DNA from: Amoebophrya sp. A120
Lineage: Eukaryota > Sar > Dinophyceae > Syndiniales > Amoebophryaceae
Reading direction: 5' to 3'
Assembly (NCBI GenBank): GCA_905178155.1
Contig: CAJINV010000020.1
Location: 124,001-188,000, forward strand
DNA length: 64,000 nucleotides
The translations under genes were made by a program, and so were the position numbers. Under the pieces are notes generated by a model. The model was not told the DNA's origin. It saw nothing but the letters and a program-made list of their open reading frames with translations, and did no database searches. Below are positions 43,558 to 55,403 of the stretch, piece by piece. The first letter of the stretch is position 1. Each line of letters begins with the position of its first letter.

Positions 43558-45765
43558 CTTGATGTTTTCGTGTTGCGTGGAAGCATAGTACTTTCACACG
43601 GATGGAGAAAAATGAAAAAGAAAATCGGGAAAAAGGTAAAAACGAGACCACGACCACCGACGTACTTTTATGCAAATTCGGTGGTGCGACAAGACCGACG
43701 GTGAAAAAGCAAGTCGTTGGGGTAACTGCGGCGGAACGGCCGAAAAAATCTCAGACCGCAAAAACGCAAAATTGATTCCTTTCATTCCATGCTGTTCCTT
43801 GGTGACATCAAATGCGTCCATCCCGAACGAAACTGTGGATCTTCTCGTCGAGCCAACACCGAACAAAAGCGAAGAGTGTGATATGGTGAAGCCAACCTCA
43901 GCTGATGGGCCGACGTGGAGCAGATCTCTTTGCAAAAAAAAACAAAAAAGCGAAGGCCGTTTTTTGTTTTTGCCATCAAACAGGCCTGGAGAACAACAAC
44001 CACTCAACGCCAATTGCCGTGCTTCGTGGTCGTGTCCGGAAAACATCACAAGGATGCTTGCTCGCATGATTTCCCGGGCTCTTCAACAAGCAATTGCAAT
44101 GCCCCACCCTCCGAGGTTAGAATACCACGGAAGACTTTCTTCATGTGGATAAGAAATGTTCTCACACGTCATTTCATCTGCCAGCCTGCAGCGCAAAAGG
44201 AGAGAGATCTTGCAGTGCCTCCAGTACACTCGTCTGTCGGTTGCAGCTCAAGGAAGATGCGACAGGTTGAGAGTGAGACACCGGTCCTCCACTTACCTAG
44301 GAAATAAAATTTATCTGCGAGCACGTAAAAGCAGACCAAGGTCACAGTTAGCTTTACATTAGTGCCAAATTCTGGTGTCTACTAGTACGTCTACTACGTT
44401 CCCCCGATGGCTTGTAACTAGGAAAATATGAGCTCGCTGAAATTACATGCATGTTCTTTGCGTTTCGGCATCCGTCATAGAAGTGCTGGAGCTACACTGG
44501 CTGGTAGAGAAGAATGACATCTACTTCGGAGCTGTTTTTAAATGGTAGACAGCGAGAAACGAGGAAGCAGGTATGATATTTCGCGACCGAGCTACAGCTA
44601 GCACTTGCTTCCTTGTTATGCTGCATACATCGACATCCCCGTGGTCGTCGTCAGGAACTTCTAAGGTAAAATTTTATCTACTTTGTTTACACCTGGATCT
44701 TTTACATCAATCCAGTTTCGCTGTCCTCTGATAACAGGCAAATGCGGTTATCTTCTTTGTTTCAAAATCGCAAAATGGGGTATAAAAAATGCAGACCTGA
44801 GGCTGCAACCTGGTAGTTCCAAATTTACATAATTGCATCTACTGACGTCGGCTTCTCCTGTCGGGTTTTACTACAGTTGCAGGAGAACTTTTATTTTGAC
44901 GGTCGTGAGGGAGAGGGTGAGGGGTTTGCATATGATACAATTCCAACCTGTAAAAAATGTACTTCTTGCAAAAAAAAAAAAACTTTGGTCTACATTTTGG
45001 GTGTGTAAACCTGAAGCCTGTCTTCAGTGATACCATTAACATCAAGTACATATCACTTTACGGCAGTGTCTTAGTGTCCTAGAACCAACATCACCTCTTC
45101 CATGCTAGCCGGAAAATGGTACCATTGGGCAGCTGTCCAGGAGAAAACAAAGCCCACGTAGTTCTCACCTTCGTGGCAGGCTCTGAGATAGCGAGAGCGT
45201 GTAAACGATCTGAAGCGAGTCACCCAGACGTGCAGGAGCCTACTACTTGAAAAACTTTTTTTGATGCAGTCTATCCATATCTCTTGAAACTAGTACTAAA
45301 CAAAACTATTTGCAGTAATTCTTCTCTCTTTCACATTACGTTCGTAATGGTCTTCGCAACTATCCTTCGCGAAACAATACATCTGACACCACTGCCAGCG
45401 ACTTTCTGCGACACGGCACCAGTCTTCAGTACTGCCCCCTTTTTACCTCACATTTGGAATTTCGCAACGTCAAAATTTGCAACTTCACTCCCAAGACAGA
45501 AACAGTCCAAATTTGTTTTATCGATGTTTGGAGCGAAATAATGGAAACTCAATCCATTGAGTACTCGGTCTCAATCTACTTTTGACTGGCATAATCTAAA
45601 TCTATTCTACTTCACATTAGTGCTGACTGCAGAAACACGAATGCACTATCGACCACTCCGGCACGCCCCCGTTTCGACATCTTCCAGAAGCGGCATTCGG
45701 TTTTGTAATGCACGTCGTTCAATAAATTGAAATTTCATGTGGTGAGTACTTAAGTACATAGTTCA
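43558..45765. other. 2.2-kb intergenic region, no gene supported
   Basis: Overlapping open frames occur on both strands (about 160 codons each near 43600-44150, and 85 codons on + at 45284-45541). None resembles a known family, has splice-supported extension, or shares sequence with elsewhere in the window. It is the largest apparently gene-free stretch and the best place for an RNA gene or species-specific gene that I cannot see. Confidence 0.45.
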
Positions 45766-48700
45766 TCAGTACATTGATGTCATATTGTAATCCACCTCGT
45801 CCTCGTCCTCTGATGCGTCCCCGGCCTGGTCCACGTGGCTGAGCGGCGTCAGGTCGGGATCAACATCGTGGCTGTCCTCGTTTCTAGCGTTTAATCCCCC
45901 GCCCAGACTATGCGAGATAAAAACTGTGTCTGTGGAGATGCAACAAAAGCAAAAACAGTTACACAACTTGCCATGCCAGACGGCCACAAAGTCCTCTCTT
46001 TTATTTTCATCGCGTACTAGCCACGCATTACAGATCTACTGTGTCACGTACAGACAAATTTGTTGTATGCTGTCAGCGCACACGCACACAGTTTTGTGTC
46101 CTGGATACGGCTGTTGACTGACATTTTTGCACCCGCTCCCGTCCAGTCCCGCGGCCCCGAACGCGACACTGTTCAAGCCCTTGCGGCTACTGGTAAAGCT
46201 GTTTCGATCGTTGTGGCGGAGAGACCACTGCGAGCAGCACCGCAGTTGGTCGATCAGATCCGACACCTCGTCCACGTCATGGAGAAAATACTTCGCCTTC
46301 GAGGGCTTCTGCCCCACCGTACAGGAGAAGAAAGCTGGACGATGTTTAGAAGTATGCAGAGCTGCATATGGTTTCTATTCTACCCACGACGAGACGAATT
46401 TCCTAATGCAAGTACTACTTGTCGAAGCGCTATGATCAACACCAGTACACGAGCCTCAGCCATAATCAAAATTCTTACCACTCCGCTTTCCGCCCCCATG
46501 GCCCGTAGCACTGTCGCCGAGCTGGCAGAGCCCGCCGATGACGCTGCCGGACCGCTGTGTGTGCTGCCGAAACGTGGCGTTTGCGGAAGCCGACTCGGAA
46601 TTCTCCGAAGCTTCGTCCGTCGTACTGCCCCCATCCCGCAGTGTGCAGTCGTCGCGCCGAATGTCGTTGATCTGCGGTATTCAAATGGGTGACGTAGTCG
46701 ACGTGTCGTGTGATGCGAAACCAAACACTTCTTCGAGATCACAAAGGGTGATTTTTGTTTTCAACTTGTGTAGATCGAGTCTCACCTTCATCGCCCTAGA
46801 AAACGTAGCTAACGTTGTAACCGGCGACCGAAATCAATAAATGCACTTTTCCAGCAGCAGAAAAGGCCAACTACTGATCATGATCTGTTTAAAAGTTTCT
46901 TCGCTTCTTTTGTACCACTTGGAACATGTCTTCGTCCGACCGGTCGTCCCCGATGCACAGTACAAAGTCCGGGTCTCCGCGGATGTTGGAGATTTTGCTC
47001 AAAATTTTCTTCACGGCCTCGCCCTTATTCACCCCGGCCAGCTTGACCTCGATGTAGCCCTTGCCCTCCACAATCTCGACGGGGAACCCGAACATGAACT
47101 CCCGCAAATGCTGCGACAGCTCCTTCGCCTGCCACCGCCCGAACTCCGGGTCCGAGTCCCGGTACTGCCACACGAGCGCGGACCCCTTGTTCTCAATGTA
47201 CGATCCCTGCGTGCGGTGCACGTAGTGCTTCAGCAGCTCGAACGCGATCTTCTTCCAGGTTTCGATCCCGGTACTAGCTCCCCCCGCGGCCCCCCCGGCG
47301 CCGGCGCTGGCGGCCGCCTGCGCGGCGCCCGGCGAGGAGGCGGCGGAGGTGGTCTGGCTGCACAGCTGCGGGTGGCTCCGCGTGACGTACCAGTCGTGTC
47401 CGGAAATCGCGGGCAGGCGGTAGCACCACCCGTGCTCCGCCGCGAGGCCGATGTCCGGCACGGAGGCGAACCAGGTCTCCATCTGCACTTTCGAACGGCC
47501 GCTGATCACCACGATGATGTTCTTCGGGTCCCGCTGCAGCTCGCGGAGACACTCGAGCACCGACGCGCGGGGCGGCGCGCCCTTGCTGTGCAGCTCCTCG
47601 GCGCACGAGCACGCGGACTGCTGCCGCGTGCGCGAGTACAGGTTCCGCAGGTCCGGCGCCAGCGTGCCCTCGTTGTCAAAAAAGAAGACGCGGGAGGTGC
47701 GGCTGTTGCGGTAGGCGTGCAACTATCATCTGAGAAAAACTGCCACCACGTTCCATTCCTCCGCTCAAAGAAGAAGAATTGTCACGCGACGTCGTGAATC
47801 GTGCGTGTATTGCAAGACGGCAAGAAGTAAAGGAGCCAGGCTTTTTTATTGCAGGCTGCAATTATTTGTCATGCTGCTCATGGCAGTTTGTTCGAGTTTC
47901 TGCCCGTTTGGCTTTTGTGATCACATCAAATGATCATGCCTACGGTACAATCCCCCTTTGAACATTCAGTCAAAACCCGCGGCAGCAGTTTTTCCACGTT
48001 CATACCACCACCTCGTCCGTGTCGAGCTTGCAGAACCCGGCCTGCAGGGACATGACCCGCACGGTGTTGCCGAACCCGTATTTGATGTAGGTGCGGTCGT
48101 CGGGTTTCCGTGCGGCCCGCAGGTCCTGCAGGAAGGCGACCGCCCAGTTGAGTAGCGTGTGGTCTTTGATGTATTCCATGTCCTTGGAAAATCGCTCCTC
48201 CATGTCCACCGGGCTGCTGCGGCACATGCGGTCGCAGGCAGCGATCACCTGCGGGGTGTTCCATGGGTTGATCTGGACCGCGCCCTGGAGCACGCGTGAA
48301 CACCCCGTGAACTCAGACAGGATCATGCCGCACTTGCGCGCGGGCGCCGCATCGCGGTGGCAGGCGAGAAACTCGAAGGGACCGAGATTCAGCCCGTCGC
48401 GGACCTGCGTGTCGAGGAGAACGTTTGCGTTCTATGCATTGCAAATATGTCTGGGTCTGGAAGGTTCTAAACTTGTCATGCGGATTCTGGAGCGTGCAAA
48501 AATCTGTGTTGCGTAACCCGCTATTAAAGCTACCAACTTCTTGCCACACGAAAGGTGAACATTTCTGATGCGGCTTAGGCATTCAGACACTCTTGCAAAA
48601 TTTGTGATGCTTTTGGGTGCAGCATTCCAAATTCTGTGATCTACGAGACACATGACAAATCTCGTATTATCTTCATCCCGACTCAGACATACTTATTCAC

Positions 48701-51700
48701 TTTTGATACGTTCCGGTACAGGGCGATCTTCTCGTCCCGCTCAACCTCGTCGATGATCAGCAACACGTGCGTGCCGTATGTCGCATTTACGTCGTCCACC
48801 AGGCCCCGGATGGTGTCCTCCAAGCGCGCGGACTATCAAATGGAAAAAAGCAGGCAGGTCAATATATTTGTAATGGAAAAATAAATACACAAGGAAAATC
48901 TGTACTGCATATCCTAAACAGCACGCTAAGGGCCCGCCCATGACAGATTTTTCTGTCTTTTTATTTTTGCATTACAAATTTGCCCTGCCTGCTTTTTTCT
49001 GGGGGATACGGACCCTTCCTTGACTAGCGAGCTGTTCGAGGGGTACACGCACTGCACGAGCAGTATCCTGTGCAAAAGTATCGCACTCGTAGTAATTGCA
49101 ATCATGCATTACAAATAATTTTCTTAAGGTGAATCCGCATTACAAATTCATTTCTAATGCTGAGGAAATTTGTGATGCATTTATACAAGTACGATACTTT
49201 TGCAATGCATAAGCAGGACGTTGTGACGGTACTTGGGGAACTCCTGCAAAAACGTCTTCCACATCCGCAGCTTCAGCATCACGCCGGCCAGCGCGTCGCA
49301 CCGGTCCAGACCCGCGAAGATGGTCTGGTGCGGGTACTGCTCGCGGAGCGACAGCAGTAATTTCAGGTGCCGGCTCTTTCGCCGCGTGCTGGCCGTCGCG
49401 GGGGTCGGCAGGTGGCGGAACGTCGCCATGGACTGTGACCGTCCCAGCGCGACCGGCCCGGCCGCGCCGCCGGACATCAGCGTCCCGTCGCGCAGCAGGC
49501 TGCCGCCCTGGCTGCAAAGCGAGGACGCGGAGCTGCTGCTGGGCAGCATGGCAATGTACTGGTTGGGCACGGTCACGTGGAAGTTGTTCCCGCGCACGTT
49601 GCCGAGCAGCGTGTTCGCGCGGCGGAGCGGCTCGGGCGAGGCGGTCCCCGAGGACTTGCTCAGGTCGTTCTGCGGCGACAGCGCCTCCGCAACGTCCTCC
49701 TCGGCGATCTTGGGCAGTGTGTGCCCGTTTTCGCTTACGGGGATAGACGACCGCTCACTACTGCGGCTGCAGTGGTCCAGGACGGACGACTTGCGCTCGG
49801 GCAGACCGTATGCATTGGTGCAAAAGTATAATCGCACAACTAGTAAAGTATACGTCGCATCACAAATTTTTCCAAGAAAAGAATTATGCGATTTGTCATG
49901 CTGATTTCCCTTAGTTGATAAAATTTGTCGTGCAAGACGGCGATTAGTACGACGACGTGTACGATATTTTTGCACTGCATAGCCCGCATCGCGGCGAGTC
50001 CTCCAATTCGTACTCTACCGAGGCCCGCGCGGGGGCGGAACTTGTCAATTCGTCTGGGGACAGGGAGTGCGAGTCCGTCGCGCTCCACTCGTCCTCTGCG
50101 AGCGGCGTCTATGCAAGAAAAAGATACTCGTGTAAGTGGTAAGTCTGTAGTGCAGAAAAAGCAATCCAATCACACTTGTCATGCCAGACAGCCAGAAAGT
50201 CCCCTGCTTTTGATATGCGTTAGCGTTTTCACGCACTAGTCATTTTATCTAATATGCAGAGCATCAAATTTGTCATGCTGTCAGCATTCCACGAGTTACA
50301 CGACTACCACAGGTTTTTTTCCGGATAGCGTCTGCTGCACTTGCACCGCCTTTCCGTCCGGTACGCTTTGTTCCTGCTCCTCGTCAGTGCTGCTCCTACT
50401 CGCCGTAATCCGGTCGGAAGTCGCGACAATGCCGGCGGTGTTGGCCGGCGCGATATTAGCCGTAGTTGTACTACTGGTGCCAGCACCAGCTGCCGAGGTA
50501 GACTTAGCGGGTGCGGCCACACCACAAGATGATGTTTTGTTCCCCACAGCACTCGCGACCGTGGTCCCGGCGACCACTCCATCCTCGATCGCAGCTGCGG
50601 ACTTGCTCTCTAGCTTTCGCTTCTCCTCATCTGCCTCCAGAGCCGCTTTCAGATCAACGAGGTTGTTCGCTGCCTGCGCCACCTCGTGCACGTTCACCAT
50701 CACGTGACTCACCTTGATCATCACCTGCCGTCCATGGTAGTCCACCGCCATCTGTCCCGAGGGGAGAAACTGGTAGTCGAGGCCGACGATGCGCTTCACC
50801 GTGACGAAAAATTTCCGCACATACTCGAAAAACTGGAACCTGGGTTAAAGATAGAGGATTCTCAATGGTATATTGAAATTCTCGCCTGCTTCCTGTTCAT
50901 GTTTATGATCACCCACGAGTTATTTCTTGCTGTACTTATCCCCAGCCCCACGCCTAAGCGGTAGAAGTTTGAAAGTTTTCTTCTCGCGTACTACAGTAGC
51001 TCGAGAGCACGACAAAAAGCGGCCAATTACCCGATCAAATCGGCGCACAGCATGGCCCGCAGCAGCTCCTCCCGCACCGCGAGGCAGCGGAAGATGTCGC
51101 TGCTGGGAAAGGGCGTGTGGAGATACAGGCCGATGTTCGCCTTCCGAATCTTGCGCGTCAGGTACTGCGGCAGCAGGAGCAGGTGGTAGTCCTGGATCCA
51201 AAAAAAGTCTGTGTGGTGCGAGGTGCGGATGATGACGTCTGCGAAGCACAAATTGATGCGCTGGTAGGACACCCACAGGTCCTCCAGCGTGCTGTGTGCG
51301 CGGTTCGGCGAGGGACTGCCCCACGTGCCATTCTCCGATGCGCCGCTGTGGTTTAGCCGCACCACCTCGTGCAGGATGGGCCACAGGATCTGCTGGCAAA
51401 AATTCATATAGTTGTCGAATTCCTCGCGCGGAAGAAACACCGGAATGCAGTCGTACTGGAAAAGCAGGTCAGACACCTGATTTTGAATGCATTTTTCATT
51501 TATTCCGTGCGTTAATGTTGTCTGTTCAACTTGCCGAAAGAACTTAAGAGCGATCATGCACAACCATTCCTAACTGTTCGAAACGGCGAGCAAGCGCTTC
51601 ATTCGCCTGCGTGCTGAAGAGTTCTTTTTATTCTGGAAACACCTTTAGCTTGTTGATCGACCAAAGCTACAGCAAGCACCTGTCTTTTCTCGTACTCGGA

Positions 51701-54528
51701 CTCGATGTGCACGCCGGGCCAGCCGACGCAGAGCAGCCTGAACCGTGCTTTCTATCAAGTGCAAAAGTGTCTAGGTCTGGAAGAGTGAAACTTGCAATTA
51801 TGCTGTCTACGGATTCTAAAAATATCTGTGTTGCATGAGCAGGAAGAGGAGTCAGTTCCTGGCACGCGGAGAGGGCATTTGTCATGCGTATATTAGCATC
51901 AAGAAGGTCTCAAAAACTCTGTGATGCTAGCACCAGCATAACAGACCTGATGCGTCATGCAAAATGTGCACGACAAGTCCCGACTCTTCCAGACCCAGAT
52001 ATTTTTACAGTTGATACTTTCCCCGCGCGCACATTTTGGTGCAACGTCGGAATCAGGTTCGCTTTCGACTCCGTCACCGCCCACGTGCCCTCCTTGGTCT
52101 TCGTGACCTTTATCAAATGTAAAAATGTCTGGGTCTGGAAGAATGCAACTTGTAATGCGTATTTCAGAACACAGAAAAGTCTCTCATGCATACGTAGCAA
52201 AAGCTCCCACTTTTTGCCAGCAAAATAGGGGACTTGTCATGCGGATTCGGCATTGCGGAAGGTTCTCGAAACCTGTCATGCTAGAGCTTCCATGCCAGAC
52301 CTTCTGTGTCATGCAAAAACAGCATGACTCTTCCAGACCCAGACATTTTTACAATTGATAACCTTGAGCGGCAGCTGAAACGCGATCACCATCACGGTGT
52401 CGCCCGGTCCGAGGTCCGCGTCGTCGTTTTCCTCCTTCAGTTTTTGCAAGATCGGATCGTCGTTCCAGAGATCGCCCTCGTTCAGGTCAAACCCGTCCTC
52501 GTTCTCGAAATTACCCTCGACCGACGAGAGCCGCCCGTCTTCCGAGTGATTTACGTGGGTATTGCCCCGGTGAATCACCGGCGCGGACCCCGCCGGCTGC
52601 AGGGAACGCAACATGCCGCCCTGGGTAGCAGCTGTGCTGCCATGGTTGTACCTACTTCTGCTGGTGGGGTGAAACTGCTGTGTGGCAGCTGCCCCATAGC
52701 TCTGCTGGTTCAAGCTGTAACTCGACGGCCCTTGTGATCCTGCCGAGGAAAAACCTCCGCCGAACGTTGTTCTGTGCAGCGGCCCAGCTCCGAACGACGT
52801 AGTTCCACCCCGCAGCTTGCTGCTGCTTAGGCTGTGCTGGTTATGCAGTCCTCTTATGCCACTTCTTGCGGTTGAGCTGTTGCCCGCCGCCGTGTGGAGC
52901 CCTGCTAAAGTAGTAGAACTGCCAGTAGACGCAGAAGTCGCGTTTCCGAAGCCAAGAAGCTGCTGTCCTGGCTTGTTGGCATTCATATTTCTTGGCTGCA
53001 TATTATTGTTGCCCGCCTGATTCGTGCGCACTCCCAAAGCACTACTCTTGAGCGGCTTGAGTTGCGTTCGTCCGTTCCCCACGGCCATATGCACCAAGTG
53101 GTATGAGCCGTCGAGCTGATCGAACACCGGCTCGGGGCTGTGGCCCCGGGCTGGGTCGTCGTCTGTCGTTGGCGCGCTGTCGCAGCTGCTCGCCCGCGCT
53201 GCCGCGGTTGTGGCACTCGAGGACGCGGCGCGCGATCGAGGCGGCTCGGTGCTGGCCTCGGAGGTGCGACAGAGCGGGTGGGTTCCTGTTAACTTCGCGT
53301 CCGGCTGCTCTACTGCGGTCAGCAACTTGGAAAAGTTCCGGAACCACCCCTCGTCATCCTCCACCGTCATCTCTTGCCCGCTCGGCCGCAGCGTGTACCG
53401 GTGCGCATCCAGCCACCTCACCCGAGTCACTTTCATTTCCGAGTCATCGCTGTTGTTCTCAGGAACACGGTCTTGAAGATGTTGAAACGTGCTGCTTGTA
53501 CTAGCTGCTGCTGCGCTCGATGTAGTGGCACGACCAGCTTCACCACACATCACTCTCCGACTCGCGTCTGTCGTAGACGAAATACCGCTGCCACCGCTGT
53601 TCCCATCCTGCCGCGTCTGCTCTTCACGAAGACCGTTGACAGCCTGATTTCCACCCGGCGTGCAGGTTGATCCCGTACTACTCCCCGGGACGAGGTCCTC
53701 ACGGCCGCGCGAGGATCCGAAAAAGGAATTCCACACGGACGCAAGGAAACCCGGGTCGCTGCCCCCGTCCGCTGCAACCGCGTCGGAACCCGGGGAGGCG
53801 GAACAATGCTCGCTTGTTTTGGGCACGGCCTCCTCCACAATGTATTGGTATTCTACCCTGTGGAGCGTGTAGTTTTACTCCAGAATGCAGATGATACCAT
53901 CTTTCCATTATCGCACCCAGGCTAAATGTGCTGGTGGCGTCGTCCAACTGTTGTCCTACTTACATCAGCAACCCATGCAAAGTAATGCAGATGAGTACCA
54001 GGTATACTTCAATATTGTCGTGCCACCAGCCCCTATCGATCAACAGCAGAATAACGAGAAACGAAGGCAGAGCAAGTGCTAACGATGAATTTGAATACAC
54101 TCGAAGCGCACCACAAGCTGAGAAGACAGAAACAAATACGTTTCGCCCAGCGGCAAATGCACGGGATCGTTGCTGATCCAGCACGGGAAATAGTTTGGGT
54201 TGGTGTGGAGCTCGAGTGCGAGGTCCGGGTCCCACGATCCCAACTGCGGCGTGGACCCGACCAGCTTCACGCGCACGTTTTGGCTCTCTTCGTACTTGAA
54301 GCGGAAAAAGCATCTTGTGGTTGGCAACCGCGAGGAAGAGCTGCTGGTCTGCGGGATTGCAGCACCCCCAGAAGCTGTCGGTGACGCCTGGGCGGTCGGC
54401 GTCGTCGCGGCAGTTCCCGGGGCGGTCCCGAATGCCAACGCAGTGTAGGAACTCTGGCCGCCCGGTGTAGTGGCAGTCTCATCCGCCGACCCAACCGGAG
54501 AGGGCTGCTGCTGCACAACCACCTGCAT
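45766..54528 (-). CDS. CBM20 - trehalose-6-phosphate synthase (GT20) - trehalose-phosphatase fusion, probably catalytically degenerate synthase
   Basis: Predicted 1,890 residues from 15 exons: 54528..54140, 53857..52361, 52106..52017, 51747..51680, 51476..51031, 50839..50328, 50104..49982, 49803..49212, 49058..49009, 48828..48709, 48427..48006, 47721..46916, 46671..46479, 46334..46108, 45903..45766 (5,673 nt, divisible by 3). Residues ~73-140 are a starch-binding CBM20 (VGSTPQLGSWDPDLALELHT, then PVHLPLGETVEYQYIV). GT20 starts at about 615 with VMVIAFQLPL, then CVGWPGV, WPILHEVV and WIQDYHLLLLPQYL. A ~330-residue low-complexity insert splits GT20 before IFAGLDRCDALAGV and LSEFTGCSRVL. The TPP domain starts near 1440 (FFFDNEGTL) and continues VISGRSK, AEHGWCYR, IGDDRSDEDMF and CTVGQKPSKAKYFLHD. 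In OtsA-like enzymes Arg9 and Lys267 bind the donor; here Gln and Ala occupy those places, as in plant class II proteins. The phosphatase DxDxT reads DNEGT. Likely a sensor or regulator of storage-polysaccharide metabolism. Confidence 0.88.
45909..46107. mobile_element. TIR introner, family 6, degraded flanks (in TPS gene)
   Basis: 199 bp from TATGCGAGATAAAAACTG to TCCTGGATA. The inner sequence matches other family-6 copies (CATGCCAGAC and CACAAAGTCCTCT). Flanks CAGAC/CGGCT no longer match, so the insertion is old or the ends are misplaced by a few bases. Frame is kept. Confidence 0.65.
48433..48708. mobile_element. TIR introner, family 1 (in TPS gene)
   Basis: 276 bp, CGTTC on both sides. 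Left end TATGCATTGC with TGTCTGGGTCTGG; the right TIR has drifted to CGACTCAGACATAC. Removal reads LYRNANVLLD. Confidence 0.88.
48834..49008. mobile_element. TIR introner, family 4 (in TPS gene)
   Basis: 175 bp, CGGAC on both sides. The TIR AAAAAAGCAGGCAGG and its complement CCTGCCTGCTTTTTT are not shared with any other copy in the window. Confidence 0.9.
49064..49211. mobile_element. TIR introner, family 5, smallest copy (in TPS gene)
   Basis: 148 bp, AGCAG on both sides, TIR GTGCAAAAGTATCGCAC and its near-complement GTACGATACTTTTGCA. Confidence 0.9.
49809..49981. mobile_element. TIR introner, family 5 (in TPS gene)
   Basis: 173 bp, flanks GACCG/GCCCG (4 of 5), TIR GTGCAAAAGTATAATCGCAC with GTACGATATTTTTGCAC. 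Confidence 0.85.
50110..50327. mobile_element. TIR introner, family 6 (in TPS gene)
   Basis: 218 bp, GCGTC on both sides, ends TATGCAAGAAAAAG and TTTTCCGGATA. Removal reads QQTPLAEDEWSAT. Confidence 0.88.
51753..52016. mobile_element. TIR introner, family 1 (in TPS gene)
   Basis: 264 bp, CTTTC on both sides, TIR core GTGTCTAGGTCTGG / CCAGACCCAGATATT. Separated from the next introner by a ~95-bp exon. Confidence 0.9.
52112..52360. mobile_element. TIR introner, family 1 (in TPS gene)
   Basis: 249 bp, ACCTT on both sides. The minus-strand flank AAGGT permits a GT-AG cut in frame, the second of only two such cases. Confidence 0.92.
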
Positions 54529-55403
54529 CGCGCAGGAGTTGTGGCTTCCTCGTGGAAACAAGCTATTTTGAAGATGCAAGAAGAACGAACGGCGTGCTGT
54601 CGAAAGTTCTACTAGGTGCAAGCAAATGAAACTCCCGCAGAGGCCCTCGAGGACGTCGGCTGTGGTCACAGCCGCAAGTTGCTTTAGTGAAGATCGGCCG
54701 TCCTGGGAGTATTGAGCAGCCGTGCCGTGCTTCCTACTCTAACAACTGTACCAAGACAAAGAAGAGTTGTAATTCAAACAAAAGAAATTCAAATTTTCTT
54801 TCAGGTCGCGAAAATCATAAAAGCAAGTCTTTGAAAAAAGGAGTTCCTCTGAGTAAATAGATTTTTTTACGCACGACAGCCACAAAGAAACCATGCACGA
54901 ACAAAACGATCCTGTGCATTATAGCGTTTTCAATTATCCCACATTGATTTTTCAACGACTACCGTCTTCAAGATCGTCTTCACTTCAGGGCGCGATTGAC
55001 AACAAAATGGATAATATGCCGGCGTCCGTTGTTGGCAGAAATGATAAAGCTGCAGGATATCATCGATGAGGAAGTACAACTAGACTTTTCCGTTTCGTAT
55101 GAGTCTGTGCGAGACTACGCGAGTTTCGGAAAGAAGCGGGCACAAGTGGACCAAAGATGAACACAAGTACTTCTTAACAAACACGACATGGTAACTACGT
55201 ACATTTGGGGCCAAGTTGTTCTTCCCAAATGTGGAGATGTCGTGTGTAAAATTTTTTTTCTCTACTTCCCTGAAGATGGGCCACGAAGGTGAAAAATAAA
55301 TATAAAAGAGGAGCCCCCCGATGTCAGAGACAATGACAAACATCGACTGATACTACTGTGCAGCCAGTAACATCAAGAAACAGCCACCCTTTCTTCCTCG
55401 TCC
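54529..55403. other. intergenic, no gene recognised
   Basis: Spacer between the TPS start and the helicase stop. The TPS frame stays open about 47 codons upstream of the chosen ATG without another ATG, so an unrecognised 5' exon is possible. Otherwise nothing supported. Confidence 0.45.

Noticed and set aside
43594-44152. Opposing ~160-codon open frames as candidate genes
   Set aside because: Neither has a family match, conserved motif or splice extension, and they overlap on opposite strands.
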